A stretch of DNA of 64,000 bases, from positions 434,001 to 498,000 of the forward strand of contig NZ_CP059571.1 in NCBI RefSeq assembly GCF_014055025.1, written 5' to 3'. The notes below the pieces were generated by a model that did not search any database, was not told the DNA's origin, and was given only the letters and a program-made list of their open reading frames with translations. Within the stretch, counting starts at the first letter, position 1. Every line of letters begins with the position of its first letter. This stretch comes from Neisseria bacilliformis (lineage in GTDB: Bacteria; Pseudomonadota; Gammaproteobacteria; Burkholderiales; Neisseriaceae). Shown piece by piece: positions 26,754 through 40,723 of the stretch. The translations under genes were made by a program, and so were the position numbers.

Positions 26754-27254
26754 TTGAGTCTCAATATTGAAACCAAGAAAGCAGCCGTTGAAGAGATTAG
26801 TGCAGCGATTGCCAATGCACAGACTCTAGTGGTTGCAGAATATCGCGGTATCAGTGTTGCCAGTATGACAGAGCTTCGTGCGAATGCACGTAAAGAAGGC
26901 GTATATCTGCGCGTTCTGAAAAATACTTTGGCTCGTCGCGCAGTAGAAGGTACTTCATTTGTCGGATTGGCGGACAGTATGGTTGGTCCGCTTGTTTACG
27001 CTGCATCTGAAGATGCTGTTGCTGCTGCAAAAGTGCTGCATCAATTCGCGAAAAAAGATGAAAAAATCGTTATTAAGGCCGGTTCTTACAATGGCGAAGT
27101 AATGAGTGCCGCTCAAGTTGCTGAGTTGGCTTCCATTCCGAGTCGTGAGGAGTTGCTGTCCAAACTGCTATTTGTTATGCAGGCACCTTTGTCTGGTCTT
27201 GCGCGTGGTCTGGCTGCTCTGGCAGAGAAAAAAGCAGGCGAAGAGACTGCTTAA
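26754..27254 (+). CDS. rplJ: 50S ribosomal protein L10
   Basis: A 166-residue stalk base protein that binds L7/L12 dimers. It starts with TTG behind GGGAGG (eight bases), giving [31 protein letters not shown], a typical L10 opening. The C-terminal helix [19 protein letters not shown] is the L7/L12-binding part. The non-ATG start fits a translationally regulated gene. Confidence 0.96.
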   Translation: MSLNIETKKAAVEEISAAIANAQTLVVAEYRGISVASMTELRANARKEGVYLRVLKNTLARRAVEGTSFVGLADSMVGPLVYAASEDAVAAAKVLHQFAKKDEKIVIKAGSYNGEVMSAAQVAELASIPSREELLSKLLFVMQAPLSGLARGLAALAEKKAGEETA

Positions 27255-27312
27255 TCAAGTCGATTTTTATTTGAGATTTTATTTTAAATACAATTATTGG
27301 AGTTTGAATAGC

Positions 27313-27684
27313 ATGGCTATCACTAAAGAAGACATTTTGGAAGCAGTTGGTTCTTTGACTGTAATGGAGCTGAACGATCTGGTTAAAGCATTTGAAGAAA
27401 AATTCGGTGTATCTGCCGCAGCTGTTGCTGTTGCTGCCGGTCCTGCCGCTGGTGCTGCCGCTGCAGAAGAGAAAACTGAATTTGATGTTGTTTTGGCTTC
27501 TGCCGGCGATCAGAAAGTTGGTGTGATTAAGGTTGTCCGTGCCGTTACCGGCTTAGGTTTGAAAGAAGCTAAAGATTTGGTTGATGGCGCGCCCAAAACC
27601 ATCAAGGAAGGCGTATCCAAAGCTGAAGCTGAAGACATTCAGAAACAACTGGAAGAAGCCGGCGCAAAAGTCGAAATCAAATAA
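27313..27684 (+). CDS. rplL: 50S ribosomal protein L7/L12
   Basis: A 123-residue stalk protein that recruits translational GTPases. The N-terminal dimerisation domain ([31 protein letters not shown]), an Ala-rich hinge and the C-terminal domain ([37 protein letters not shown]) are all present. The start at 27313 follows TTGGAGTTTGAATAGC. Confidence 0.97.
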   Translation: MAITKEDILEAVGSLTVMELNDLVKAFEEKFGVSAAAVAVAAGPAAGAAAAEEKTEFDVVLASAGDQKVGVIKVVRAVTGLGLKEAKDLVDGAPKTIKEGVSKAEAEDIQKQLEEAGAKVEIK

Positions 27685-27699
27685 GCTTTACGTATATAA

Positions 27700-27726
27700 A
27701 GGCTGGCAGCTCGTCTGCCAGCCTTA
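27700..27726 (+). terminator. Hairpin between rplL and rpoB
   Basis: AAGGCTGGCAG and CTGCCAGCCTT form a strong stem followed by a weak TTATTGTGT tract. It probably attenuates transcription into rpoBC, as the rplL-rpoB attenuator does elsewhere. Confidence 0.7.
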
Positions 27727-27899
27727 TTGTGTCTATTATTTTTTAATGTAAAAGTTTACTTAATTTTTCATTTTTAATTTAGTTAATTAAAATTTAAGTA
27801 AATTTTCTTGTGCTTTAACGGGGATATACCCCTTGATGTTTTTAGACGGCCTCAGTAATGGGACGGATTAATTAATCGTTATTTTTGGAGTAGTGCGCC

Positions 27900-30800
27900 A
27901 TGACTTATTCTTTTACCGAGAAAAAGCGTATCCGTAAAAGTTTTGCCAAGCGTGAAAACGTATTGGAAGTGCCTTTTTTGCTGGCCACCCAGCTTGATTC
28001 TTATGCCAAATTTCTGCAACAGGAAAAAGCCTACGACAAACGCGAAGACGAAGGTTTGCAGGCGGCATTCAATTCGATTTTTCCTATTGTGAGTCATAAC
28101 GGTTATGCGCGTTTAGAATTTGTCCACTACGTTTTGGGTGAGCCGCTGTTTGATATTCCCGAATGTCAGTTGCGCGGTATTACTTATGCTGCTCCTTTGC
28201 GTGCGCGTATCCGCTTGGTGATTTTAGATAAGGAATCCAGCAAGCAGGACGTGGTTAAGGAAGTGCGTGAAAACGAGGTCTATATGGGAGAAATCCCGTT
28301 GATGACGCCCAGCGGTTCTTTCATTATCAATGGCACCGAGCGCGTTATCGTTTCGCAGCTCCATCGCTCGCCGGGTGTTTTCTTCGAGCATGACAGGGGT
28401 AAAACGCACTCTTCGGGAAAACTGCTGTTCTCCGCCCGCATCATTCCTTACCGTGGTTCTTGGTTGGATTTTGAATTTGATCCGAAAGATTTGCTGTATT
28501 TCCGCATTGACCGCCGCCGAAAAATGCCGGTAACCATTCTGTTGAAGGCGCTGGGCTATACCAACGAACAAATCTTGGACACTTTTTACGATAAAGAAAC
28601 CTTTTATCTGTTGAAGGACGGTGTGCGTACCGATTTGGTGGCAGGCCGTCTGAAAGGCGAGACTGCCAAGTTGGACATTGTCGATAAAAACGGCAATGTT
28701 TTGGTGGCAGCAGGCAAGCGCATCAATGCCAAACATATCCGCGATATTGAAAAAGCCGGATTGAAGCACCTGCCTGTTGAGGCGGATGCTTTGGTCGGTA
28801 AAGTTCTTGCACGGGATGTGGTGGCGGAAGATACAGGGGAAGTATTGGCTCTTGCCAATGATGAGATTACCGAGGAATTGCTGGCTCAGTTTGATATCAA
28901 CGGAGTGAAAGAAATCCACACGTTGTACATCAATGATTTGGACCAAGGCGGCTATATTTCGGCTACTTTGCGCACCGATGAAACCAACGGGCAGCATGCT
29001 GCACGTATTGCCATCTACCGTATGATGCGCCCGGGCGAGCCGCCTACCGACGAGGCAGTTGAGTTGCTGTTTAACCGGCTGTTTTTCAACGAAGACAGCT
29101 ATGATTTGTCGCGCGTCGGACGTATGAAATTCAACACCCGTACCTACGAACAGAAGTTGAGTGAGGAACAGAAAAACTCGTGGTATGGCCGCTTGTTGAA
29201 TGAAACTTTCGCCGGTGCTGCCGAAAAGGGCGGTTTCGTGCTGAATGTGGAGGACATCGTGGCTTCCATCGCTACTTTGGTTGAATTGCGTAACGGACAC
29301 GGCGAAGTGGACGATATCGACCATTTGGGCAACCGCCGCGTGCGTTCGGTTGGCGAATTGGCGGAAAACCAGTTCCGAAGCGGCCTTTCCCGTGTCGAAC
29401 GCGCAGTGAAAGAACGTTTGAACCAAGCCGAATCGGAAAACCTGATGCCTACTGATCTGATTAACGCCAAACCGGTTTCTGCGGCCATTAAGGAATTTTT
29501 CGGTTCAAGCCAGCTCTCGCAGTTTATGGATCAGACCAATCCTTTGTCGGAAATCACCCACAAACGCCGTGTCTCCGCGCTCGGTCCGGGCGGTTTGACC
29601 CGCGAACGCGCCGGCTTTGAAGTACGCGACGTGCACCCGACCCACTATGGCCGCGTTTGCCCGATTGAAACACCGGAAGGCCCGAACATCGGCCTGATCA
29701 ACTCGCTCTCGGTTTACGCGCGCACCAACGAATACGGCTTTTTGGAAACGCCGTACCGCCGTGTGGTAAACGGCAAAGTAACCGACGAAATCGAATATCT
29801 CTCTGCGATTGAAGAAGGCCGTTTTGTGATTGCGCAGGCCAACGCCGCATTAGACAGCAAAGGCCGTCTGACCGACGATTTGGTAACCTGCCGCGAAAAA
29901 GGCGAAACCATCATGGCCACGGTTGACCGCGTGCAGTATATGGACGTGGCGACAGGTCAGGCGGTATCGGTTGCCGCCTCCCTGATTCCCTTCCTCGAAC
30001 ACGACGACGCCAACCGCGCGCTGATGGGTGCGAACATGCAGCGTCAGGCCGTGCCCTGTCTGCGTGCGGAAAAACCGATGGTGGGTACCGGCATCGAACG
30101 CGATGTAGCGGTAGACAGCGCGACAGCCATTGTTGCCCGTCGTGGCGGCGTGGTCGAATATGTCGATGCCAACCGCGTAGTGGTGCGTGTGCACGACGAC
30201 GAGGCTGTGGCCGGCGAAGTGGGCGTGGACATCTACAATCTGGTGAAATTCACCCGCTCCAACCAATCCACCAACATCAACCAGCGTCCGGCCGTGAAAG
30301 CGGGCGATGTGTTGCAACGCGGCGACTTGGTGGCTGACGGCGCATCCACCGATTTGGGCGAACTGGCTCTGGGTCAGAACATGACCATCGCCTTTATGCC
30401 TTGGAACGGTTACAACTACGAAGACTCGATTCTGATCTCCGAAAAAGTGGCCGCCGACGACCGCTACACCTCCATCCATATCGAAGAGCTGAACGTTGTC
30501 GCCCGCGACACCAAACTCGGTGCCGAAGACATTACCCGCGACATTCCCAACCTGTCCGAGCGCATGCAAAGCCGTTTGGACGAATCCGGCATCGTTTACA
30601 TCGGTGCGGAAGTGGAAGCAGGCGATGTGCTGGTGGGCAAGGTAACGCCCAAAGGCGAAACCCAGCTTACCCCCGAAGAAAAACTGCTGCGCGCTATCTT
30701 CGGCGAAAAAGCCTCCGATGTGAAAGACACTTCGCTGCGCATGCCCACCGGCATGAGCGGAACCGTGATCGACGTGCAGGTGTTCACCCGCGAAGGCATT

Positions 30801-32096
30801 CAGCGCGACAAACGCGCCCAGTCCATTATCGATGCTGAACTCAAACGTTACCGCCTTGATTTGAACGACCAACTGCGCATTTTCGACAACGACGCATTCG
30901 ACCGTATCGAACGCATGATTGTCGGCCAAAAAGCCAACGGCGGCCCGATGAAGCTGGCCAAAGGCAGCGAAATTACTGCCGAATACCTGGCCAGCCTGCC
31001 GAGCAAGCACGACTGGTTCGACGTGCGCGTGGCCGATGAAAACATCGCCAAGCAGATGGAACTGATCAAAAGCAGCCTGCAAGACAAGCGCGAAGAAGCC
31101 GAAAGCCTGTTTGAAATCAAGAAAAAGAAAATGACCCAGGGCGACGAGTTGCAGCCGGGCGTGCAGAAAATGGTCAAAGTCTTCATCGCCATCAAACGCC
31201 GTTTGCAGGCGGGCGACAAAATGGCCGGCCGCCACGGCAACAAAGGCGTGGTATCGCGCATCCTGCCGGTGGAAGACATGCCCTACATGGCGGACGGACG
31301 TCCCGTGGACATCGTGCTCAACCCGCTGGGCGTACCCTCGCGCATGAACATCGGCCAGATTCTCGAAGTACATTTGGGCTGGGCGGCCAAAGGCATAGGC
31401 GAGCGCATCGGGCGCATGCTCGATGAGAAACGCAAGGTCAGGGAAATCCGCAAATTCCTCGACACCATGTACAACGGTAACCTCGGCGGTCCCGACCGGC
31501 ACAAGGAAGACCTGTCGCAGCTTTCCGACGCGGAAATCCTCACTCTGGCGCAAAACCTGCGCAACGGCGCAACCTTTGCCTCGCCGGTGTTCGACGGCGC
31601 GCACGAGAGCGAAATCAAAGCCTTCCTCGAACTGGCCTACCCCAGCGACGACCCCGAAGTGCAGAAACTCGGTTTCAACGACACCAAAACCCAGATTACG
31701 CTCTACGACGGCCGCTCGGGCGAGCCTTTCGACCGCAAAGTAACCGTCGGCGTGATGCACTATCTGAAACTGCACCATTTGGTAGATGAAAAAATGCACG
31801 CCCGCTCCACCGGCCCCTACTCGCTCGTTACCCAGCAGCCCCTGGGCGGCAAAGCCCAATTCGGCGGCCAGCGTTTCGGCGAAATGGAGGTTTGGGCGTT
31901 GGAGGCTTACGGCGCGTCCTACACCTTGCAGGAAATGCTCACCGTGAAATCCGACGACGTGAACGGCCGCACCAAAATGTACGAAAACATCGTCAAAGGC
32001 GAACACAAAATCGATGCCGGTATGCCCGAATCCTTCAACGTACTGGTCAAAGAAATCCGTTCGCTGGGCTTGGACATCGACTTGGAACGTTACTGA
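27900..32096 (+). CDS. rpoB: RNA polymerase subunit beta
   Basis: A 1398-residue catalytic subunit of RNA polymerase. The start follows TTGGAG. The rifampicin pocket (about residues 538-600) has wild-type-looking [19 protein letters not shown] and [10 protein letters not shown], with the H of THKRR near residue 554, so no classical resistance change is seen. The C-terminal [13 protein letters not shown] is intact. An in-frame perfect DUS at 28643-28654 encodes GRLK in the lineage-variable region. GC content and C-ending codons rise along the gene: the 5' third resembles the AT-richer rpl genes, the rest resembles rpoC. Confidence 0.97.
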   Translation: MTYSFTEKKRIRKSFAKRENVLEVPFLLATQLDSYAKFLQQEKAYDKREDEGLQAAFNSIFPIVSHNGYARLEFVHYVLGEPLFDIPECQLRGITYAAPLRARIRLVILDKESSKQDVVKEVRENEVYMGEIPLMTPSGSFIINGTERVIVSQLHRSPGVFFEHDRGKTHSSGKLLFSARIIPYRGSWLDFEFDPKDLLYFRIDRRRKMPVTILLKALGYTNEQILDTFYDKETFYLLKDGVRTDLVAGRLKGETAKLDIVDKNGNVLVAAGKRINAKHIRDIEKAGLKHLPVEADALVGKVLARDVVAEDTGEVLALANDEITEELLAQFDINGVKEIHTLYINDLDQGGYISATLRTDETNGQHAARIAIYRMMRPGEPPTDEAVELLFNRLFFNEDSYDLSRVGRMKFNTRTYEQKLSEEQKNSWYGRLLNETFAGAAEKGGFVLNVEDIVASIATLVELRNGHGEVDDIDHLGNRRVRSVGELAENQFRSGLSRVERAVKERLNQAESENLMPTDLINAKPVSAAIKEFFGSSQLSQFMDQTNPLSEITHKRRVSALGPGGLTRERAGFEVRDVHPTHYGRVCPIETPEGPNIGLINSLSVYARTNEYGFLETPYRRVVNGKVTDEIEYLSAIEEGRFVIAQANAALDSKGRLTDDLVTCREKGETIMATVDRVQYMDVATGQAVSVAASLIPFLEHDDANRALMGANMQRQAVPCLRAEKPMVGTGIERDVAVDSATAIVARRGGVVEYVDANRVVVRVHDDEAVAGEVGVDIYNLVKFTRSNQSTNINQRPAVKAGDVLQRGDLVADGASTDLGELALGQNMTIAFMPWNGYNYEDSILISEKVAADDRYTSIHIEELNVVARDTKLGAEDITRDIPNLSERMQSRLDESGIVYIGAEVEAGDVLVGKVTPKGETQLTPEEKLLRAIFGEKASDVKDTSLRMPTGMSGTVIDVQVFTREGIQRDKRAQSIIDAELKRYRLDLNDQLRIFDNDAFDRIERMIVGQKANGGPMKLAKGSEITAEYLASLPSKHDWFDVRVADENIAKQMELIKSSLQDKREEAESLFEIKKKKMTQGDELQPGVQKMVKVFIAIKRRLQAGDKMAGRHGNKGVVSRILPVEDMPYMADGRPVDIVLNPLGVPSRMNIGQILEVHLGWAAKGIGERIGRMLDEKRKVREIRKFLDTMYNGNLGGPDRHKEDLSQLSDAEILTLAQNLRNGATFASPVFDGAHESEIKAFLELAYPSDDPEVQKLGFNDTKTQITLYDGRSGEPFDRKVTVGVMHYLKLHHLVDEKMHARSTGPYSLVTQQPLGGKAQFGGQRFGEMEVWALEAYGASYTLQEMLTVKSDDVNGRTKMYENIVKGEHKIDAGMPESFNVLVKEIRSLGLDIDLERY

Positions 32097-32278
32097 CAAA
32101 CGGGTTTCAGACGGCCTTAGGACACACTGAGGCCGTCTGAAAAAGCCGTCCGCGCAGGCGCGCGGCAACGTATACCCGTTTTCAGACGGCCTTTCCCCGC
32201 TTGCGCCGCAGAGGCCGTCTGAAAAAAACATTCCAATCCCGTCCTACGGAACAAACCCATCCTTACCGAGGAACAAAA
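32097..32278. repeat. Four DUS in the rpoB-rpoC spacer
   Basis: Two head-to-head DUS pairs (about 32104-32143 and 32181-32226) fill most of the 182-base gap. Their orientation puts GGCCT ends inwards, so they can form cruciform-like stems without T runs; read-through into rpoC is expected. Confidence 0.75.
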
Positions 32279-36493
<4,215 letters not shown>

Positions 36494-36537
36494 ACCGCAG
36501 GCACAGCAAACCGGCAGGCACCCGCCCGCTACGCCAA

Positions 36538-36566
36538 ACGCCGTCTGAAAAGACGGCGTTTTTTGT
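36538..36566 (+). terminator. Terminator of rpoC
   Basis: AACGCCGTCT, a GAAA loop and AGACGGCGTT are followed by TTTTT. The stem is one base away from a DUS (CGCCGTCTGAA). Confidence 0.9.
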
Positions 36567-36647
36567 GTCCGGCAGCGGATAGCGGCCTGATGAAAGACAA
36601 AGGCCGTCTGAAAGTGCAGCTTTGGCGCAGCCAAAACCCTTGTTCCG

Positions 36648-36770
36648 TCATTCCCGCGTTTATGCTCCGAAGGAGTACTGGCAGGAATCTTGGCGGGATT
36701 TGACAAGTGCTTGTTTCTACAAAAATTGCCGAGTGTCAGAAAAGATTCCCGCCTACGCGGGAATAACGGC
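36648..36770. repeat. dRS3-like pair
   Basis: ATTCCCGCG...AGGAATCT and GATTCCCGCCTACGCGGGAA, the latter a direct match to the dRS3 layout ATTCCC-N8-GGGAAT. Confidence 0.75.
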
Positions 36771-36784
36771 AGGGTGGGACTGAC

Positions 36785-36894
36785 GTAGGGTGTGTCGCCC
36801 CGAGGCGACGCACGCGGTCTCCGCCGCATAACCAATCCGCGCGTTTCCCAAAACCCCCAACCGCGTGCGTGGCTTGCGCCACACACTCTACCTT
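36785..36894. repeat. REP-like inverted hairpin pair, GGTAGGGTGTG family
   Basis: Complete copy in the opposite arm order: the GGCGACGCACGCG type arm comes first and the GGCTTGCGCCACAC type arm second. Confidence 0.8.
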
Positions 36895-36969
36895 AGCGGC
36901 AGAGGCCGTCTGAAAAAACAAAATCTGCTTTTCAGACGGTCTGTTTTTCATCAACCGTGCCGAACCGGA

Positions 36970-37122
36970 CGTAGTGTGTACCGCCCCAAGGCGACGCACG
37001 CGTTCCCTGCCACCCAACAGAGGCCGTCTGAAAACCCGCAACACAGTTTTCAGACGGCCTCTTCCGCTCCCGTCGCCTCCCAAAACCGCGTGCGTCGATT
37101 AGGCGACACCCCCTGCCTTAAC
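36970..37122. repeat. REP-like pair with DUS pair inserted
   Basis: A GTAGTGTGTACCGCCCC arm, a DUS hairpin (about 37020-37064), and a closing arm ending GGCGACACCCCCTGCC. It has the same nested layout as 551-700. Confidence 0.65.
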
Positions 37123-37345
37123 GGCAAAGGCCGTCTGAAAGCACGGTTCCGGCCAAGCCGCCCGCGACAGATGCGGCGTTTGCCCGTATCATCCGCCCGT
37201 GCCGCTTTTCACACGCCTCGCTCAATGTGCAGGCTGTCTGAAAAGCTCTGTTTCCGTTTTTCAGAAACGTCATCCCCGCACAGGCGGGGACGGCCTAAGT
37301 GCCAAACAGGCCGTCTGAAACCATCTGTTACAAGGAAAGCCAACC

Positions 37346-37786
37346 ATGAAACACATCCTGCTGCTCAACGGCCCCAATCTCAATCTGCTCGGCACGCGCG
37401 AGCCGCAGATTTACGGGCATACCACGCTGGCCGACATCGAGCGGCACATCGCCGCGCTCGGCGCAACCTTCGGCATCCGCGTCGAAAGTTTCCAGGGCAA
37501 CGGCGAGGGCGAGCTGGTCGGCCGCGTCCACCGCGCCCGCGAGGAGGGGGCGGCGGCGGCCATCGTCAACGCGGGCGCGTACACCCACACCAGCGTCGCG
37601 CTGCGCGACGCGCTCGCCGGCACCGCGCTGCCGTTTGTCGAGGTGCACATTTCCAATGTGTACAAGCGCGAAGCCTTCCGCCACCATTCCTATCTTTCCG
37701 ACATCGCCATCGGCGTGATTGCGGGGCTGGGCGTGTACGGCTATGAGGCGGCTTTGCGCTTTCTGGTGGAGACAGAGGCCGTCTGA
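37346..37786 (+). CDS. aroQ: 3-dehydroquinate dehydratase, type II
   Basis: A 146-residue enzyme of the shikimate pathway forming a dodecamer in the cytosol. [19 protein letters not shown] carries the catalytic tyrosine Y23; NAGAYTHTS and VEVHISN carry the conserved substrate loop and histidine. AAGGAAAGCC supports the start. The protein ends EAV with codons GAG GCC GTC TGA: the stop is inside a DUS. The second arm of that hairpin at 37799 has decayed (CAGATGGCCT). Confidence 0.95.
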   Translation: MKHILLLNGPNLNLLGTREPQIYGHTTLADIERHIAALGATFGIRVESFQGNGEGELVGRVHRAREEGAAAAIVNAGAYTHTSVALRDALAGTALPFVEVHISNVYKREAFRHHSYLSDIAIGVIAGLGVYGYEAALRFLVETEAV

Positions 37787-37856
37787 AAAACGTGCAAACG
37801 CTTTTTCAGATGGCCTCTGCGTTTTTCTTTTTTCATTTTTTTCAAGGAGAAGCATA

Positions 37857-38642
37857 ATGCTTGGCTCAGCCATCGGCGATATTGCCGGCTCGCGGTTTGA
37901 GTTTGACAACTGCCGCAGCACCGATTTTGAATTCATCCACCCCGACTGCGATTTCACCGACGACACGGTCTGCACCGCCGCCGTGGCCGAATGGGTGGCG
38001 CAGGGCTGCGGCGGCGGTTTGGCTCGGATGCTGCAAGGCTGGTGCCGCCGCTATCCGCACCCCAAAGGCAGCTACGGCGGCCGGTTTGCACACTGGATCG
38101 GCATGGCCGAGCCGCAGCCCTACAACAGCTGGGGCAACGGCTCGGCGATGCGCGTGTCGGCCGTAGGCTGGGCGTTCGCCAGCCTGGACGAAGTGCTGCG
38201 CCACGCCGCCGAGTCCGCCGCCGTTACCCACAACCACCCCGAGGGCATCAAGGGCGCGCAGGCCGTGGCCGCCGCGATTTTCTGGGCGCGCAGCGGGCGG
38301 GACAAAGCGTTTGTCCGCAAGCAAATCCGCGAGCGTTTCGGCTACGCTTTGGACGCAGGCTGCGACGCAATCCGTGCGGCCAACACCTTCGACGAAAGCT
38401 GCATGAAAACCGTGCCCGATGCGCTGGCGGCGTTTTTCGAGAGCGAAAACTTCGAACACGCCGTGCGCCTGGCCGTATCGCTGGGCGGTGATTCCGACAC
38501 CATCGCCGCCATCACCGGCAGCATCGCCGAGGCCTACTACCGCGACATCCCCGCCGCCATCGTCCGCCAAACCCTGGCCATCCTGCCCGAGGACATCGCC
38601 CGCGCTTTGGCGTCGGTGAAGGAAGCCGCACCGTCGGTTTGA
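37857..38642 (+). CDS. ADP-ribosylglycohydrolase (DraG family)
   Basis: A 261-residue enzyme expected to remove ADP-ribose from a modified target using two metal ions. The start at 37857 follows AAGGAGAAGC. Metal-binding and active-site segments are SAIGDIAGSRFE (4-15), FTDDT (33-37), GNGSAMR and the C-terminal SLGGDSDTIAAITGSIAEAYY. The family includes DraG and MacroD-independent hydrolases; no ADP-ribosyltransferase or nitrogenase gene adjoins, so the substrate is open. It could act on a host- or phage-related modification or on free ADP-ribose derivatives. Confidence 0.85.
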   Translation: MLGSAIGDIAGSRFEFDNCRSTDFEFIHPDCDFTDDTVCTAAVAEWVAQGCGGGLARMLQGWCRRYPHPKGSYGGRFAHWIGMAEPQPYNSWGNGSAMRVSAVGWAFASLDEVLRHAAESAAVTHNHPEGIKGAQAVAAAIFWARSGRDKAFVRKQIRERFGYALDAGCDAIRAANTFDESCMKTVPDALAAFFESENFEHAVRLAVSLGGDSDTIAAITGSIAEAYYRDIPAAIVRQTLAILPEDIARALASVKEAAPSV

Positions 38643-38749
38643 AACGGCGGACAGAGGCCGTCTCCGCCAGTACTCCTCCGGAGTATAAACGCGGGGATGA
38701 CGTTTCTGAAAAAACGTTTTTCGGATTTTCAGACGGCCTCTGCCGTTGG

Positions 38750-38856
38750 GCAGGGTGTGTGGCGCAAGCCACGCACGCGGTTGGGGGTTTTGGGAAACGC
38801 GCGGATTGGTTATGCGGCGGAGACCGCGTGCGTCGCCTTGGGCGACACACCCTGCG
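38750..38856. repeat. REP-like inverted hairpin pair, GGTAGGGTGTG family
   Basis: Complete copy with CAGGGTGTGTGGCG head and GGGCGACACACCCTG end. Confidence 0.8.
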
Positions 38857-38932
38857 TCAGGTTCGGTATAGAAGGATGGGAACAGGCCGTCTGAAAAGCG
38901 GTTTACGGATTTTTCAGACGGCCTCTGCCCTT

Positions 38933-39044
38933 AGGTAGGGTGTGTGGCGCAAGCCACGCACGCGGTTTCGGTTTTTCAAGGAAACGCGCGGATGCGTTAT
39001 GCGGCAGGGAACGCGTGCGTCGCCTTGGGACGGCACACCCTGCG
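38933..39044. repeat. REP-like inverted hairpin pair, GGTAGGGTGTG family
   Basis: Complete copy only about 75 bases after the previous one, in the same orientation; the middle of the two shares the word AAACGCGCGGAT. Confidence 0.8.
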
Positions 39045-39134
39045 TAAGCCGCGCAAGGATGGAGGCCGTCTGAAAAACAGCTTGGCCGCAGCCAAAATGG
39101 TTTTTCAGGCGGCCTCCGCTGTTTCAAACCGTCC

Positions 39135-39629
39135 CTACCTGCCGTTTTCCGGCAAGCGTGCGGACAGGATGCGCGCCACGGCTTCCAGCCCGGCCGCGTC
39201 GTCGGCGTCGAAGGCGGACAGCGTGTCCGCGTCGGCGTCGAGTACGCCCCAAACGCCGCCCGCCGCGTCCAGCAGTGGCACGACGATTTCGGATTGGGAA
39301 TGCGACGAGCAGGCGATGTGGCCGGGAAACGCCGCCACGTCGGGCACGATGAGCGTCTGCGCCTGCCGCCATGCCTGCCCGCACACGCCGCGTCCGAACA
39401 GGATACGGGTGCAGGCGGCCGGGCCTTGGAAGGGAGCGAGCACGAGTTCGCGCCCGCGCACCAGATAAAAGCCGACCCACAGCCAGCCGAAGGCTTCTTT
39501 CAGCACGGCGGCGGTGTTGGCGAGGTTGGCGGTGAGGTCGGGCTCGTCCGCGGTGAGGGCGGCGATTTGCGGCAGCAGCTCGGCATAGCGGCCGGCTTTG
39601 TTTTGCGCGGTGAGGTTGAGGGTGTGCAT
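39135..39629 (-). CDS. msrC: Free methionine-(R)-sulfoxide reductase (GAF domain)
   Basis: A 164-residue GAF-domain enzyme that reduces free methionine-R-sulfoxide in the cytosol. The three family cysteines are C73 (ACTRI), C83 (GVCGQAW) and C107 (HIACSSHSQSEIVVP), at the spacing known for E. coli MsrC. AAGGAAAAACC before the ATG supports the start. A role in oxidative stress fits the prx-grx/lpd genes about 1 kb away, but no shared operon exists. Confidence 0.92.
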   Translation of the reverse strand: MHTLNLTAQNKAGRYAELLPQIAALTADEPDLTANLANTAAVLKEAFGWLWVGFYLVRGRELVLAPFQGPAACTRILFGRGVCGQAWRQAQTLIVPDVAAFPGHIACSSHSQSEIVVPLLDAAGGVWGVLDADADTLSAFDADDAAGLEAVARILSARLPENGR

Positions 39630-39814
39630 GGTTTTTCCTTGTTTCGCCGCCCGTGTCGGCAGCCGACGGCGATGATAACGCAGGGGAGGCCGTCTGAAAA
39701 ACCGTTTGGGACGGCCTCACGCCCCGCCGGCTGTGCAAAAAAGGGCAAAACCGCTGGCACGGCAGGCCGTCTGAAATTAGGATTGCGCCCGTTTTTTTGT
39801 CCGCACTCTCCGCC

Positions 39815-40585
39815 ATGCCCCTGCGCCCCACTCCGTTCGCCATCCGTTTTGCCCGTCTGTTCAAAATGTTGCGCTGGCTGTTTGCCACGGTGCGGCGCAT
39901 CAACCGTTTGGACAACGCGCCCGCCGAGGCGCGCAACGCCGAGTTTGCCGCCATCTGCCACGACGCGCTCAATATTCTCAATGCGCGGCTGGACGTCCGC
40001 AACAGGCCGTCTGAAAACCCGCGCGGGGTGCTGGTGGTGGCCAACCATGTGTCGCTGCTGGACATTTTCGCCATCACGGCGGTGTGCCCCAGCGGCTTTG
40101 TCGCCATGAAGGAGCTGCAACGCTGGCCGCTGGTGGGGCGGGCGGCGCGCAACGCGGGGGCGGTGTTTATCGACCGCAGCAACCGCAAGGATGTGGGCTT
40201 GATTAATGAGGCGGTCGTCCGCACGCTGCAAAGCGGGCAGAACGTGTGCTTTTTCCCCGAGGCGCGCACGTCCTCGGGCGACGGCATCCTGCCGTTCAAA
40301 GCCGCGCTGTTCCAATCGGCTCTGGACGCGCCCGCGCCGGTGCAGCCGCTCGCGCTGCGCTATTTCGACGGGCTGAACCGCCGCACGGCGCGGATTTCGT
40401 TCAGCGATGCGAATTTGTTGGTATCGATGTGGCGCATCGTGTCGCTGCGCGAGGTGCAGATACGCGTCGATTTCCTGCCCCCGCTCGCGCCCGAGGGCGA
40501 CCGTTTCGCGCTGAAAGACCGCGCCGAAGCGGCGGTGGGCGCGGCGGTGGGCGGCTTTGCCGACGCGGCGGACGCGGTTAGATAG
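39815..40585 (+). CDS. Second PlsC-like acyltransferase
   Basis: A 256-residue membrane-associated lysophospholipid acyltransferase. The ATG at 39815 is preferred; a TTG at 39797 is possible. The catalytic motif is NHVSLLD (about 77-83) and the acceptor loop is FPEARTSSGDGILPFK, a variant of FPEGTRS. Its similarity to the enzyme at 8870 is limited to the family motifs, so it may act on another lysolipid or add a secondary chain. A perfect in-frame DUS at 40004-40015 encodes RPSEN just ahead of the catalytic block. Confidence 0.85.
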   Translation: MPLRPTPFAIRFARLFKMLRWLFATVRRINRLDNAPAEARNAEFAAICHDALNILNARLDVRNRPSENPRGVLVVANHVSLLDIFAITAVCPSGFVAMKELQRWPLVGRAARNAGAVFIDRSNRKDVGLINEAVVRTLQSGQNVCFFPEARTSSGDGILPFKAALFQSALDAPAPVQPLALRYFDGLNRRTARISFSDANLLVSMWRIVSLREVQIRVDFLPPLAPEGDRFALKDRAEAAVGAAVGGFADAADAVR

Positions 40586-40617
40586 TCTTAGGCAATCGAA
40601 AAAAGTTTTTCAATAAA

Positions 40618-40647
40618 TTGTACAAATCACGGCGGTGCGGCTATAAT
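40618..40647 (+). promoter_or_regulatory. Promoter of the prx-grx gene
   Basis: TTGTAC, 18 bases, TATAAT. Just upstream GATAGTCTTAGGCAATCG could be a weak OxyR-like site. In pathogenic Neisseria the prx gene is under OxyR control, so this is plausible but not shown. Confidence 0.6.
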
Positions 40648-40723
40648 GCGCCCATCGCATGACAAACGGTCTGCACCCAAACAGCCCGTATTTTTACAAC
40701 CTTCGCAATCAAGGAGTTGCACC

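Larger units (their letters stand above)
36494..37345. other. Repeat-rich spacer between rpoC and aroQ
   Basis: Holds the rpoC terminator (36538-36566), a DUS linked to GCAGCTTTGGCGCAGCC, a long dRS3-like pair (36648-36770), two GGTAGGGTGTG-family elements (36785-36894, and 36970-37122 with a DUS pair inside) and a dRS3/DUS module (37258-37296). No gene is seen. Confidence 0.75.
38643..39134. other. Repeat spacer with two adjacent REP pairs
   Basis: Contains a dRS3/DUS module (38654-38709), two complete GGTAGGGTGTG-family pairs (38750-38856 and 38933-39044) separated by a DUS hairpin (38884-38925), and a diverged DUS pair (39062-39117). No gene is seen. Confidence 0.75.

Noticed and set aside
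29850-32231. Long minus-strand frame opposite rpoB
   Set aside because: Antisense shadow that begins in DUS sequence; no independent evidence.
36865-37746. 293-codon frame across the repeat spacer and aroQ
   Set aside because: Runs through REP and DUS repeats and then out of frame through aroQ; its apparent peptides (RLKKQN, FQTAS) are DUS translations.
38643-39134. Small genes in the spacer (about 65-100 codons)
   Set aside because: They are translations of REP and DUS repeats and recur with similar peptides at other spacers.
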